Assembly (NCBI RefSeq): GCF_900141785.1
Contig: NZ_FQYP01000008.1
Span: forward strand, 248,001 to 312,000
Origin: Aquimarina spongiae
Lineage (GTDB): Bacteria > Bacteroidota > Bacteroidia > Flavobacteriales > Flavobacteriaceae
Length of the DNA: 64,000 bases
Direction of reading: 5' to 3'
Below the pieces are notes generated by a model, which worked only from the letters and a program-made list of their open reading frames with translations, searched no databases and was not told the origin of the DNA. A program made the translations under genes and the position numbers. Below, in pieces: positions 8,987-16,534 of this stretch; positions within the stretch are counted from its first letter, which is position 1, and each line of letters opens with the position of its first letter.

Positions 8987-9874
8987 ATGGATATTTTTGA
9001 AGTATTAGAAGTACTAGGAGATTTTATCTTCAACGGAGACGGAACGATTACAGCATTAAATGGTTTTATTGATGCCCTTATGCCCTACTGCTATCTACTG
9101 GCAACCATTATCATGGTGATACTGGTGGCGACAAAGGTAATCACTTATTTTGCTAATCCTTCTAGCAACATGGACCCATATGTATTAGTGAAACCTATTT
9201 TGGTATTATCTGCACTGTTTTTATATCGACCACTAGTTGATTTTTTAATTGTTCAACCTGTTGACTTAATAACAGATGCAGTAGAAGCTGCAAGCCTAGA
9301 GGCTACCAACATCGGAAACATGAACAGCTTTAGAAACGTTGTAGATCAAGGACTTACAGCATTTGCGGATGGCGATAATAACGATGGAGTAAGTATTTAT
9401 GATTTTCTACAAGTATCTGCTGCACTAGAATTTATTCACCTACTTATCCAGATTGTTGCCTTGGTAATTATAGGGTTTATATTACTGAAACAGTTGGTAT
9501 TGAAAGGTATTTATCTCATACTAGGTGTCTTGGTACTGCCACTATCTTTAATCCCATCCAACTTTGAGATTCTTAAAAAATGGTTTTTCGGGTTTTTATC
9601 GGTACTGTTATGGTTACCTGTATTAAGAATTTTCCAAACTATTATAGCACTTATTCATAATGCTCCTCTTGAAGGATTTGCGCAACCTTTATTTGCAGTA
9701 GTAATGCAGGTAGTAATGATCTACTATATATGGAATGTTCCTAAATACGCCAACTTCCTGGTAAGCAGTGCAGGTGAAAGTGGAGGAAGCATTGTATCAG
9801 ACGGAATAAATACAGTATCCTCGGTGTATCAGATGTATGGGCTTAGATCATTAGGAAAAAACCAAAATAAATAA
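8987..9874 (+). CDS. traJ: Conjugative transfer membrane protein TraJ (VirB6-like)
   Basis: The 295-residue protein is very hydrophobic, with about six membrane segments (roughly 33-55, 66-84, 150-175, 178-197, 203-222 and 228-248) and an acidic periplasmic stretch between the second and third. Size, topology and the early FINGDGTITALNGFIDALMPYCYLLA pattern fit Bacteroidota TraJ, regarded as the VirB6/TrbL-like inner-membrane channel component. It is followed 2 bp later by the DUF4133 gene. In most Bacteroidota elements traJ lies after traG-traI; here it sits after a block of secreted orphans, an unusual order. Confidence 0.75.
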   Translation: MDIFEVLEVLGDFIFNGDGTITALNGFIDALMPYCYLLATIIMVILVATKVITYFANPSSNMDPYVLVKPILVLSALFLYRPLVDFLIVQPVDLITDAVEAASLEATNIGNMNSFRNVVDQGLTAFADGDNNDGVSIYDFLQVSAALEFIHLLIQIVALVIIGFILLKQLVLKGIYLILGVLVLPLSLIPSNFEILKKWFFGFLSVLLWLPVLRIFQTIIALIHNAPLEGFAQPLFAVVMQVVMIYYIWNVPKYANFLVSSAGESGGSIVSDGINTVSSVYQMYGLRSLGKNQNK

Positions 9875-9876
9875 TC

Positions 9877-10158
9877 ATGGAATACAAAACACCAAAAGTA
9901 CTTGAAAAAAAGCCAGTAATCGGCGGTTTTGATCTGATGACCATTGTGATCATAGCAGGATGTTTTTTGGCCTTTTTGTTTACTGTATTTGCTTCATTTT
10001 TAGGATCATTAGTATTTATCCTAATAGGAATGGCATATGTAAAGATTCAAAAAAAGTATCCTGAAAAAGGAGAGTTAAGCACCCTGCTAAAGTACAATTC
10101 CAGCATTAAATGCATACAGGTAGATCAACCGATAACAACTTTAATAAAAACGAAATAA
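9877..10158 (+). CDS. traF: DUF4133 conjugation protein (TraF/VirB3-like)
   Basis: This short protein (93 aa) carries two adjacent membrane segments (about residues 22-41 and 43-60) after a short cytoplasmic N-terminus that contains GGFD, then a basic tail. This is the layout of Bacteroidota DUF4133/TraF proteins, which are VirB3-like partners of the VirB4 ATPase. It lies 2 bp after traJ and 35 bp before the pilin-like gene. The traE-traF pair is present as in other elements, but in the reverse order. Confidence 0.75.
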   Translation: MEYKTPKVLEKKPVIGGFDLMTIVIIAGCFLAFLFTVFASFLGSLVFILIGMAYVKIQKKYPEKGELSTLLKYNSSIKCIQVDQPITTLIKTK

Positions 10159-10193
10159 AATTTTAAATAATAACACTTAAAACAAATGTAATC

Positions 10194-10562
10194 ATGAAAA
10201 CTAGAAAATTTAAAATCAGTAAGAACATCGATGTAAAATCATTAACAACAAAAATGAGTAACTCTAAATGGGTTTGCACCCTTCTATTAACGGTATTGTA
10301 TATTGCACCAACCTTTGCCCAATCAGACGATATCAACGCGCAAATAAGTACGTGGGGAGATCAAATCAAAACCATACTTAATGCTGTAGTAGGGATTTTC
10401 TCTATTGCAGGAGGTTTCTTAATTTTTATTCAGTATATGCAGGGTAACGAACAAGCGCAAAAGAACTTTATTAGATTTATTATTGGTCTAGCCATTTTTG
10501 GGTTGGTAGCCTTAATCGCAAATGTTTTCTTACCAGATGTAGGAGGAGATGCAATAGGATAA
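10194..10562 (+). CDS. traE: DUF4134 conjugation protein, VirB2-like pilin (TraE)
   Basis: The 122-residue protein fits the Bacteroidota TraE/DUF4134 family: a cleavable signal-like segment, then two membrane helices (about 62-82 and 92-112) with Gly and Ala, the layout of VirB2 pilins. Processing after TFAQ near residue 43 would leave a mature subunit of about 79 residues. The ATG at 10194 puts about 20 extra basic residues before the signal; an in-frame ATG at 10254 (MSNSKW) would give a more usual signal peptide and may be the true start. The structured element starting ten bases downstream could set off expression of this abundant subunit from the rest of the operon. Confidence 0.75.
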   Translation: MKTRKFKISKNIDVKSLTTKMSNSKWVCTLLLTVLYIAPTFAQSDDINAQISTWGDQIKTILNAVVGIFSIAGGFLIFIQYMQGNEQAQKNFIRFIIGLAIFGLVALIANVFLPDVGGDAIG

Positions 10563-10571
10563 ATTTCAAAA

Positions 10572-10703
10572 AAGGGTCACCCATATTCTAAGCCAGACCT
10601 ATTCAAAAATTAACAAGCTGTAAACCCTCATTAAATGAGGTACCTAATATTCCCTTATTCAAGGGAACAAGGAGCTTCTTGTCTAATTTTTAGGGTGACC
10701 CTT
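10572..10703 (+). other. 132-nt nested inverted-repeat element between traE and traK (candidate structured RNA or small palindromic insertion)
   Basis: An 11-bp perfect inverted repeat bounds the element (AAGGGTCACCC at 10572-10582, GGGTGACCCTT at 10693-10703). Inside it, 10605-10617 pairs with 10678-10691 (13 bp with one bulged C at 10683). That stem encloses two perfect hairpins: 10626-10631/10635-10640 (6 bp, 3-nt loop) and 10650-10656/10661-10667 (7 bp, 4-nt loop). About 37 bp of stem in 132 nt is far above chance. It occupies nearly all of the 182-bp gap within an otherwise tight operon. It may be an RNA that controls or processes the operon mRNA, or a MITE-like palindromic unit. I see no T-run after the outer stem, so it is not a simple terminator. 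Confidence 0.7.
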
Positions 10704-10744
10704 ATCAAAAAACATATTAAAACACACTTTAAAAAACATTAATC

Positions 10745-11371
10745 ATGGATTTACAAACCTTAAAAAACATCCCGGCAAGCTTTGCCCTTGCAAAACGATC
10801 ACTACTTTATTGTTTACTGGTATCTATTATAATATCAGTAAGTAGTCTAGTCTGGGCTTTTGTAACTACCAATACCATAAAAAACACAGCTTTTGTATTA
10901 ACCAAAGACGGACAAGCGGCTATGATGAAAGGAATCTCATTGACCGAAGTGGATGAGTTCAGGAATCCAGAAATCAAAAATCACATTAAAATGTTTCATG
11001 AAGGTTTTTGGGAAATTGATCAGTTCAATTATGAAAGACGTATCAATAAAGCCTTATACCTATCAGGAAGATCTGGTAAACAATTGTACCAAACGTTGCA
11101 GGCTAATGGACATTTGGCCAAAATAGTAAGTCAAAATCTAACGCAAAGCATAGAAATCGACTCGATTAAGATCAATGACAAGATAACGCCATATCAAGCA
11201 AAATTATACGGTAAATTAAGAGTATCAAGGACTGATCAAAAGGCCGAAACAGTGAATGATTTCAAAGCTCAATTTGTATTGCATAATGTTTCTAGAACCG
11301 ATCAAAATCCTCACGGGCTTTTGATTGAAAATTACTTACTGCAATCAAAGCCGGTTACCATTCCAAAATAA
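10745..11371 (+). CDS. traK: Conjugative transfer protein TraK (VirB8-like)
   Basis: A 208-residue protein with a short cytoplasmic N-terminus, one membrane segment (about residues 19-40) and a periplasmic domain, the layout of VirB8. The pattern NIPASFALAKRSLLYCLLVSIIIS followed by FHEGFWEIDQFNYERRINKALYLSG matches Bacteroidota TraK. VirB8-like proteins link the inner-membrane complex to the outer core. It is separated from traE by the structured element and followed 6 bp later by a PH-domain gene. Confidence 0.85.
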   Translation: MDLQTLKNIPASFALAKRSLLYCLLVSIIISVSSLVWAFVTTNTIKNTAFVLTKDGQAAMMKGISLTEVDEFRNPEIKNHIKMFHEGFWEIDQFNYERRINKALYLSGRSGKQLYQTLQANGHLAKIVSQNLTQSIEIDSIKINDKITPYQAKLYGKLRVSRTDQKAETVNDFKAQFVLHNVSRTDQNPHGLLIENYLLQSKPVTIPK

Positions 11372-11377
11372 AACAAT

Positions 11378-11815
11378 ATGCAAACTGAAACTGAAAACAA
11401 TATTTGGGAGGGATCCCCCTCCCAATGGATGCATTTTCCATTCTATATCGGTTGCAGCCTACTACTCATCATCTACGGTTTAGGATTAGTATTAGCGTTT
11501 TATAAATATATAGAAACCAAATGCATTCGACTTCGGATTACTGATCAACGGGTGATTGAGAAACGAGGGATTTTGTCTGTAACTACGAACCAGTTAGAAT
11601 TATACAGAGTAAAAGACATCAAGTTAGAACAACCGCTGATGCTACGCATTTTTGGATTAGCAACCATTGTTCTCATCACCTCAGATAGTACAAATCCCAT
11701 CTATAAAATCAAAGGAATCGAAAACGGTCACAAACTCATCGAAAAAATCAGGATATCTATAGACAAAAGAAGAGATGCCAAGGGGGTTAAAGAATACGAT
11801 TTTATCAACCTGTAA
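11378..11815 (+). CDS. Membrane protein with bacterial PH domain (bPH_2/YdbS-like)
   Basis: The 145-residue protein has one hydrophobic segment (about residues 20-44) followed by a bacterial pleckstrin-homology (bPH_2) domain (about 45-130) with the typical opening IRLRITDQRVIEKRGILS, the LYRVKDI strand and the IKGIENGHKLIEKIR helix. Such domains sit on the cytoplasmic face of membranes; their ligands are mostly unknown. It lies 6 bp after traK and 35 bp before the LytTR gene. It is not a known core Tra protein and may be an accessory membrane factor of this element. Confidence 0.75.
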   Translation: MQTETENNIWEGSPSQWMHFPFYIGCSLLLIIYGLGLVLAFYKYIETKCIRLRITDQRVIEKRGILSVTTNQLELYRVKDIKLEQPLMLRIFGLATIVLITSDSTNPIYKIKGIENGHKLIEKIRISIDKRRDAKGVKEYDFINL

Positions 11816-11850
11816 TGCCCTTTTTTAAGATCAATTAAAACAACAGAGAC

Positions 11851-12609
11851 ATGAACACACAACATATAAATGCCATTATCATCGAAAATGATATCGCAGA
11901 GGCTCACCAAATAAAAGCGATTATAGAACAAGAATGTCCAAACATTACCATAGCTGCAATAGGATGCAACCCAATTGAAACGCAAAATGTTATCCAAACT
12001 AAAACGTATGATATGATTATTATGCGTCAAAAAACAGGAATAGCCTATGCTTTCAAAATGTTAGAAAACGCTGCTATTGATTTTGATGAAAAAGAGTTGA
12101 TTTTAATTTCTACACAAGAAGAACATTATATTCAAAAATTCACCAAGGCTGCCGTGGGGAGTATTCTTCCATCCTTTGATTCTAAAGGAATTCAGCAAGT
12201 AATCCAAAAAGCAACACAAAGCATTACCCATCAAAAAGAGGCCACTTCATTTTTACAACAAACCTCCGTACAACCAAAACCTTTGAATCTACTGGCAATT
12301 CCTTCTACCGATGATGTTAAAATCCTAAAAATAAGTGATATTCTTTATCTACAATCCGAAGGAAAATATACTGTATTTCATACTATCCATGAGAAAAAAA
12401 TTGTTTCGAGCACAAACCTGGGAGAATACGAAAAGAAGTTGGCGCATAACAACTTTTTTCGGATTCACAATTCCTTTTTGGTCAATATGGATAATATCGT
12501 TAATGTTCAAAAAAGAGACGGTGTATATATCGAAATGAATAATCGTGAAATGATCCCAGTAGCTAAACGCAAAAAAGATCCCCTTTTTCAGTTTTTGGGG
12601 ATCAAATAA
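11851..12609 (+). CDS. LytTR-family DNA-binding regulator with degenerate receiver domain
   Basis: The 252-residue protein pairs a CheY-like receiver fold (about residues 1-118) with a C-terminal LytTR DNA-binding domain (about 146-250; LYLQSEGKYTVFHT, FFRIHNSFLVNMDNIV, MIPVAKRKKD). The phosphoacceptor Asp expected in the third strand is replaced by Arg (DMIIMRQ) and the conserved Lys of the fifth strand is not seen, so phosphorylation control is unlikely. It is the last gene of the tra operon and ends at a bidirectional terminator. Its product is one of two candidates to bind the direct-repeat operators found upstream of the nearby orphan genes. Confidence 0.85.
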   Translation: MNTQHINAIIIENDIAEAHQIKAIIEQECPNITIAAIGCNPIETQNVIQTKTYDMIIMRQKTGIAYAFKMLENAAIDFDEKELILISTQEEHYIQKFTKAAVGSILPSFDSKGIQQVIQKATQSITHQKEATSFLQQTSVQPKPLNLLAIPSTDDVKILKISDILYLQSEGKYTVFHTIHEKKIVSSTNLGEYEKKLAHNNFFRIHNSFLVNMDNIVNVQKRDGVYIEMNNREMIPVAKRKKDPLFQFLGIK

Positions 12610-12654
12610 ACTTCACTAAAATTTTACGCTGACTTATGGTAAATCATAAAAGAA

Positions 12655-12690
12655 AAAAGTCTAAAAACGATATTGCATTTTTAGACTTTT
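12655..12690. terminator. Bidirectional rho-independent terminator
   Basis: A perfect 13-bp stem (12655-12667 with 12678-12690) with a 10-nt loop is flanked by A and T runs. It lies between the convergent ends of the + strand LytTR gene and the - strand orphan gene and can stop transcription from both sides. Confidence 0.85.
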
Positions 12691-12704
12691 CAATTATTTG
12701 TGGA

Positions 12705-13208
12705 TTATCCAATACCTAATCTTTTACTTCTATTTACGGAGCTTGGTCTTTTTCCGGTATTTTTCGTATTTCTTTTTGACTTTTTAAACGAGCCTGACTT
12801 TTCAATAAAATCTTTTGTAAGTTTCTGCTGCTTCTGAGTCCTTTTCTCATATTGATTAGATACTTTCTTTAGATCTTTGCCAATTTTTTTAAGATCCTTT
12901 CCAAAGTTTTCGAGGGTTTTCGTTTCAATGGCTATATCAATGGTCTGTTTAGCACGCTCGAGATTCCTAATCAGTTGCCTTTGCATATTAATTTCTTTTT
13001 GTAACATATTGATTTCTGGAGATACATCTTTTTGCAACCTTTTTCCCTTTCTTATCAGTCTTTTTTTCTGAGCTAACAGTCTTTTTTCTTTTGCTTCTGC
13101 TCGTCTGATTTCAACTTTTCTTTTACTCAATTCTTTCTCCAAGCTTTTTAAACTTGGCCCTCTTTTTCCTGTAATAAACTCCAGGATTTTCTTTAAAAAC
13201 TCTTTCAT
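12705..13208 (-). CDS. Orphan coiled-coil protein with basic C-terminal tail (167 aa)
   Basis: I do not recognise this protein. It is very basic and mostly helical, with coiled-coil stretches at about residues 20-60 (rich in KRK) and 65-130, and no signal peptide. The last ~35 residues are low-complexity and basic (FKKSKRNTKNTG...NRSKRLGIG). They resemble the tail of the orphan encoded at 17777-18832 (FRKNKRAKQNTR). It has its own candidate LytTR-type operator 232 bp upstream, at 13441-13474. Candidate roles are T4SS substrate, nucleoid-binding protein or cell-surface anchor; none is proven. Confidence 0.7.
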   Translation of the reverse strand: MKEFLKKILEFITGKRGPSLKSLEKELSKRKVEIRRAEAKEKRLLAQKKRLIRKGKRLQKDVSPEINMLQKEINMQRQLIRNLERAKQTIDIAIETKTLENFGKDLKKIGKDLKKVSNQYEKRTQKQQKLTKDFIEKSGSFKKSKRNTKNTGKRPSSVNRSKRLGIG

Positions 13209-13402
13209 ATCTGTATGTTTAATTTTTCATCCATTTGATTTTTAATGATGAAACCGGTTATCTTCTTTATCTATGGATAGCATAACTACATGCTGCTGGT
13301 AATTGCTTCAATAGTATTACTAGTCTTTGCCATCCCTGTACTGTAAATAATTTAGTGCTATTCATAATATGTTGTTTTAAAGGTTATTGTGATTTACGTT
13401 AG

Positions 13403-13474
13403 CTAAGTAATTAGTTTTAGATATGAATTACTACAGCTAGTTAATAATCGGTGGATTTTAGGTAATACTTGGTA
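13403..13474 (-). promoter_or_regulatory. Site A: direct-repeat operator and -7 box for the 12705-13208 gene
   Basis: Reading on the minus strand, half-sites TACCAAGTATTAC (13474-13462) and CACCGATTATTAA (13453-13441) are 21 bp apart start to start. Exactly 30 bp further is TTACTTAG (13410-13403), the weakest -7 box of the set (four of six fixed positions of TAnnTTTG). The 341-bp gap between genes holds only this site and the terminator at 13499-13529. The predicted 5' leader is long, about 190 nt. Confidence 0.6.
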
Positions 13475-13498
13475 GTTTCAATAAGTATGTTGCAAAAT

Positions 13499-13529
13499 AA
13501 AATATCGCAGGTTCTACCTGCGATATTTT
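13499..13529 (-). terminator. Rho-independent terminator of the 13550-14344 gene
   Basis: A perfect 14-bp stem (13499-13512 with 13516-13529, 3-nt loop) lies 20 bp after the stop codon of the minus-strand gene. On that strand it ends in a T-rich stretch (TATTTTATTTT). Confidence 0.8.
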
Positions 13530-13549
13530 CACCTCTTTATTATTGAAGA

Positions 13550-14344
13550 CTACCAAGGAAAACATTTGCTTTTAACCCCTTTGTTTTTTGCTTTTTTAGG
13601 CTTTACTTTTTGTTTCACTTTTTTCTTTTCTTTTACTTTTATCTTAGGCTGAGATGCTAATTTGCTAAGATCCGGTGTTTCAGTATTTGTCTTTTCGGTT
13701 TTTGGCTTTTTACTTTCTTGTTTTTCTTTATCTAATCTTTTGTTACGCTCTTGACGCTCTTTTTCTTTTCGAGCTGCATTTTCTTCAGGATTCACGTTGG
13801 TATCTGGATAATAAACCGGTGTTTGGTTTATAGGACGATCACCCCTACAATGAACCGGAACAACTTTTTTGTATCCTTTTACCTTTAAAGCAGCCATTAA
13901 CTCCTTAGTATTAGAAGTTTCCCCATCCTTCAATTTCATGGTGACTACACCATTGGTATCTGCAACAGATTGGTATTGTTCGTTTGAATTGGTTTCTCTC
14001 TCGTGTTGATTGGTAAAAGAAGAAAGTTCGTAATTGTACATTTGCTCCTGATTATTTTCAGGTCCCGTTTGAGCAGCCTGATAATTTTGTAAGCCTCCCC
14101 CAAAAACAAAAGGAGCTTGCAATCCTGCATCCAAATCATATCCGTGAGGGCCTAAATACTGCACATCTAGTCCTTCTACCGTATCAAAAGTTGCTTGTTC
14201 AGTACCTTTTACACGCTGATGGTCACCGTGCGCACCAATCATCACTGTTTTAGGTTCTCCATCTTTTGGTGTGAAAATTTCGAATTTCGCTAATATCTCA
14301 TCAGCTTCTTTCTGAGTCATTTGTGGTTTCTCTTTGTCCGACAT
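13550..14344 (-). CDS. Orphan protein with HG/HC motifs and lysine-rich tail (264 aa)
   Basis: Not recognised with confidence. The N-terminal part (about residues 1-180) holds VMIGAHGDH near residue 35 and VVPVHCRGDRP near residue 163. A His-Gly after a hydrophobic strand and a Cys after a second strand resemble the dyad spacing of caspase-like (clan CD) folds and of the 'putative adhesin Stv' domain found near polymorphic toxins; this is a tentative reading. From about residue 185 the protein is charged and low-complexity, ending KKAKNKGVKSKCFPW. No signal peptide. A direct-repeat operator lies 130 bp upstream. Confidence 0.72.
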   Translation of the reverse strand: MSDKEKPQMTQKEADEILAKFEIFTPKDGEPKTVMIGAHGDHQRVKGTEQATFDTVEGLDVQYLGPHGYDLDAGLQAPFVFGGGLQNYQAAQTGPENNQEQMYNYELSSFTNQHERETNSNEQYQSVADTNGVVTMKLKDGETSNTKELMAALKVKGYKKVVPVHCRGDRPINQTPVYYPDTNVNPEENAARKEKERQERNKRLDKEKQESKKPKTEKTNTETPDLSKLASQPKIKVKEKKKVKQKVKPKKAKNKGVKSKCFPW

Positions 14345-14436
14345 AATTCTGTGTTTTAAAAGTTATTATTTATTTTTCGCCTTTTTACAATCGTACTGTT
14401 TGATTGTTTATTAAAGGTTGTGAAATAATCACAGGA

Positions 14437-14508
14437 CAATATTAGGCAGGATATTAGCTAAAAAACAGTTGCAATAAACAAATGGTATTATTGAAGTAAT
14501 AATCGGTA
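14437..14508 (-). promoter_or_regulatory. Site B: direct-repeat operator and -7 box for the 13550-14344 gene
   Basis: On the minus strand, half-sites TACCGATTATTAC (14508-14496) and TACCATTTGTTTA (14487-14475) are 21 bp apart. Exactly 30 bp downstream is TAATATTG (14444-14437), a near match to the Bacteroidota -7 box TAnnTTTG. Nothing else is recognised in the 342-bp gap between 14345 and 14686. Confidence 0.7.
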
Positions 14509-14686
14509 ATCAACAACCAAAATCTAAGTCATTTCAGTGATAAAAAATAACCAGAAGCTATTTCAGATTGAGAGTAGTTAATAAAACAAAAATTTGAAGT
14601 TCTCGAATAATAACAACTCCAAAAGAAGATTACAGAGATTAGTTTTTATGGAATCATTAGAAAAAATGTTTGTAACAACAATTCAC

Positions 14687-15796
14687 TTATATACTCAACC
14701 ATTGCCTAAACTCGGCAGCTCTATTTTTACTAATGATGATTTCGACATTGTCATTACCTATAATTAGAATCTTTAACTGACTATTTCCATATCGCACAAT
14801 CTTTTCGATGGCACTGATACTGATAATAAATTGTCTATTGGCTCTAAAAAAAAGCGAGGCATCCAGGCTTTGATACAACTCATCTAAGCTCAAATTTGAA
14901 GTGGATCTTTTTCCATCAATTCTAAAAATATAAGTAATGCTATTTTCGGTTTGCGCATAAGCTATTTGATCTATCGAGATGGGTACCAATTCATTTCTGA
15001 TATAAGTAAGAATCCTTTGTTTATCAGCTTTTGCAGTAGTTTCTTCGGTTTGTGGTTGACTGGTTTGTTCTGCAATAATTTGTTGTTGATGTGCTATCAA
15101 ATCTGTGTTTAACTTCGATAAATTAAACAATTCACTCTCTAGCGCACTATTTTTGGATTCCAGTTGTTTTTCGTAAAGTCCTCCTAGGATGCGTACTGCA
15201 AAAAAGGAAAGTAAAACAATAAACCCGCCCATCAAAAGAAGAATTCTATAGTAACGGTTTTTAAGTTGCTGGGTTTGGATGGTGATCTTATCCAGATTAA
15301 AATTGGCAGCTACCAACAAATCACTTTCTTTCACAGGAGAGATGTGAACTACTTCAGATTGATGTGTTAACTCATCATCTTTTTTTTGACTTACCAATAT
15401 ATCGTATAATTGATCCGTTCTGTCTTCTTTCTCAAAAGCATCCAAAATATTTTGATTAGAATTTACCTTTTCCCCCACTTTGGTCATTTTGGGATGACAG
15501 ATCAGCTTTCCTGACCAATCCATTACCGAAATGAAGGAAGTCATCTCATCGGTATCATTAATGGCAGATTGCACATTTTCTCGTATCACCTTAAGTTCGA
15601 CACCACTGGTTAACTGGGTAAATATCAATTGAGCCATCTCATCGGCTTCTCGGGTACTCGATTCTAGCTGAATGGTAATCAACTGATCAGAACTCTCCAT
15701 AATAAAATGCTTCACACTAAAAGAGGCAACGATCAAAAAGATAACCGTAATAGCGATGAAGGTTAGTAAATGGAGTTGATCCTTTCTCATAAACAA
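14687..15796 (-). CDS. Membrane-anchored LytTR-family transcription regulator with periplasmic sensor domain
   Basis: The 369-residue protein has membrane segments at about residues 9-31 and 183-203. The ~150-residue domain between them has the size and helical start of a single Cache-type ligand sensor, and a cytoplasmic coiled coil (about 205-245) leads to a C-terminal LytTR DNA-binding domain (about 268-369; IAYAQTENSITYIF, FFRANRQFIISISAIEKI). It could sense an external ligand and bind DNA directly, without a kinase. Its gene lies in the middle of the orphan cluster and has no copy of the direct-repeat operator itself, as expected of a constitutively expressed regulator of its neighbours. 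The ligand is unknown. Confidence 0.85.
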   Translation of the reverse strand: MFMRKDQLHLLTFIAITVIFLIVASFSVKHFIMESSDQLITIQLESSTREADEMAQLIFTQLTSGVELKVIRENVQSAINDTDEMTSFISVMDWSGKLICHPKMTKVGEKVNSNQNILDAFEKEDRTDQLYDILVSQKKDDELTHQSEVVHISPVKESDLLVAANFNLDKITIQTQQLKNRYYRILLLMGGFIVLLSFFAVRILGGLYEKQLESKNSALESELFNLSKLNTDLIAHQQQIIAEQTSQPQTEETTAKADKQRILTYIRNELVPISIDQIAYAQTENSITYIFRIDGKRSTSNLSLDELYQSLDASLFFRANRQFIISISAIEKIVRYGNSQLKILIIGNDNVEIIISKNRAAEFRQWLSI

Positions 15797-15886
15797 AATA
15801 TTTACGAGTAAAATTACTACATTTTTTATGCAAAAACCGAGCTAATGGAAAAGAATAAAGCTACTACCTGGAAATATTACTAATTC

Positions 15887-16360
15887 TTAAAATTTGGGCT
15901 TATTTATTTTCTTTTGCCCATTTTGCTGCAAGTTTCTATGGTTTTTTTGAGGCAATGGCTTCTTTTCTGGAATTTTGGTGAAATCACTCCACCCTGGTTC
16001 TTGTGCATTAGTCTGTGTATGATGTTGTTCTTTGGTATGCTCAAGAGGTTGTCGAAGTTCATGAAATAACTTCTCTGTATGATACATTTTGGTCGAAGTA
16101 TCTTTTATAAATGTATCCAGGGCCACTTTCATACCATCCAAATGTTGATGTTGTATTGCTTCCAGCAATTCTTTTTGATTGGCGTTAGAAAACTCTGGCA
16201 GCGTTTGTTTGATGTCATTTTGCATCCTATATATTTGATCCACCAACTTGTCTCCAAAATGTTCTTTAAACTGATCAACCTGATTAAATATATCCTGATA
16301 TTGCTTTGCGATTTGCTGCATTATTTCGTTCGGTCCTTTATGTTCAACTTTCTTGCTCAT
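15887..16360 (-). CDS. Orphan helical protein with basic C-terminal tail (157 aa)
   Basis: Not recognised. The first ~115 residues are helical and amphipathic, with no signal peptide or membrane segment. The last ~40 residues start with a motif shared with the neighbouring orphan at 16535-17029 (FTKIPEKKPLPQKN here, FSKVPE...PPRKN there) and end in a basic tail, NGQKKINKPKF. This is the clearest link among the tails of the cluster. It is preceded by operator site C at 120 bp. Confidence 0.72.
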   Translation of the reverse strand: MSKKVEHKGPNEIMQQIAKQYQDIFNQVDQFKEHFGDKLVDQIYRMQNDIKQTLPEFSNANQKELLEAIQHQHLDGMKVALDTFIKDTSTKMYHTEKLFHELRQPLEHTKEQHHTQTNAQEPGWSDFTKIPEKKPLPQKNHRNLQQNGQKKINKPKF

Positions 16361-16442
16361 ATTCTTTTATTCTGAAATCAACTTTTATAATTAAGATGAT
16401 AGTACACTAAGATCTCTTTTTAATATTCCTGAATCCACAGTA

Positions 16443-16514
16443 CGAATCTAAAGATTTGTTTATCTAGTATTACCCAGCGATTAATAAATGGAGTATTTGG
16501 AGTAATAGCCGGTC
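16443..16514 (-). promoter_or_regulatory. Site C: direct-repeat operator and -7 box for the 15887-16360 gene
   Basis: On the minus strand, half-sites GACCGGCTATTAC (16514-16502) and CTCCATTTATTAA (16493-16481) are 21 bp apart. Exactly 30 bp further is TAGATTCG (16450-16443), one mismatch from TAnnTTTG. The site fills most of the gap between two minus-strand orphan genes and gives the downstream one its own promoter. Confidence 0.7.
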
Positions 16515-16534
16515 AAATCGTATCAGCTCTATCT

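Noticed and set aside
15797..15886. Copy of the direct-repeat operator before the membrane LytTR gene
   Set aside because: TATTAC occurs once on the wrong strand (near 15876) and no second half-site 21 bp away is seen.
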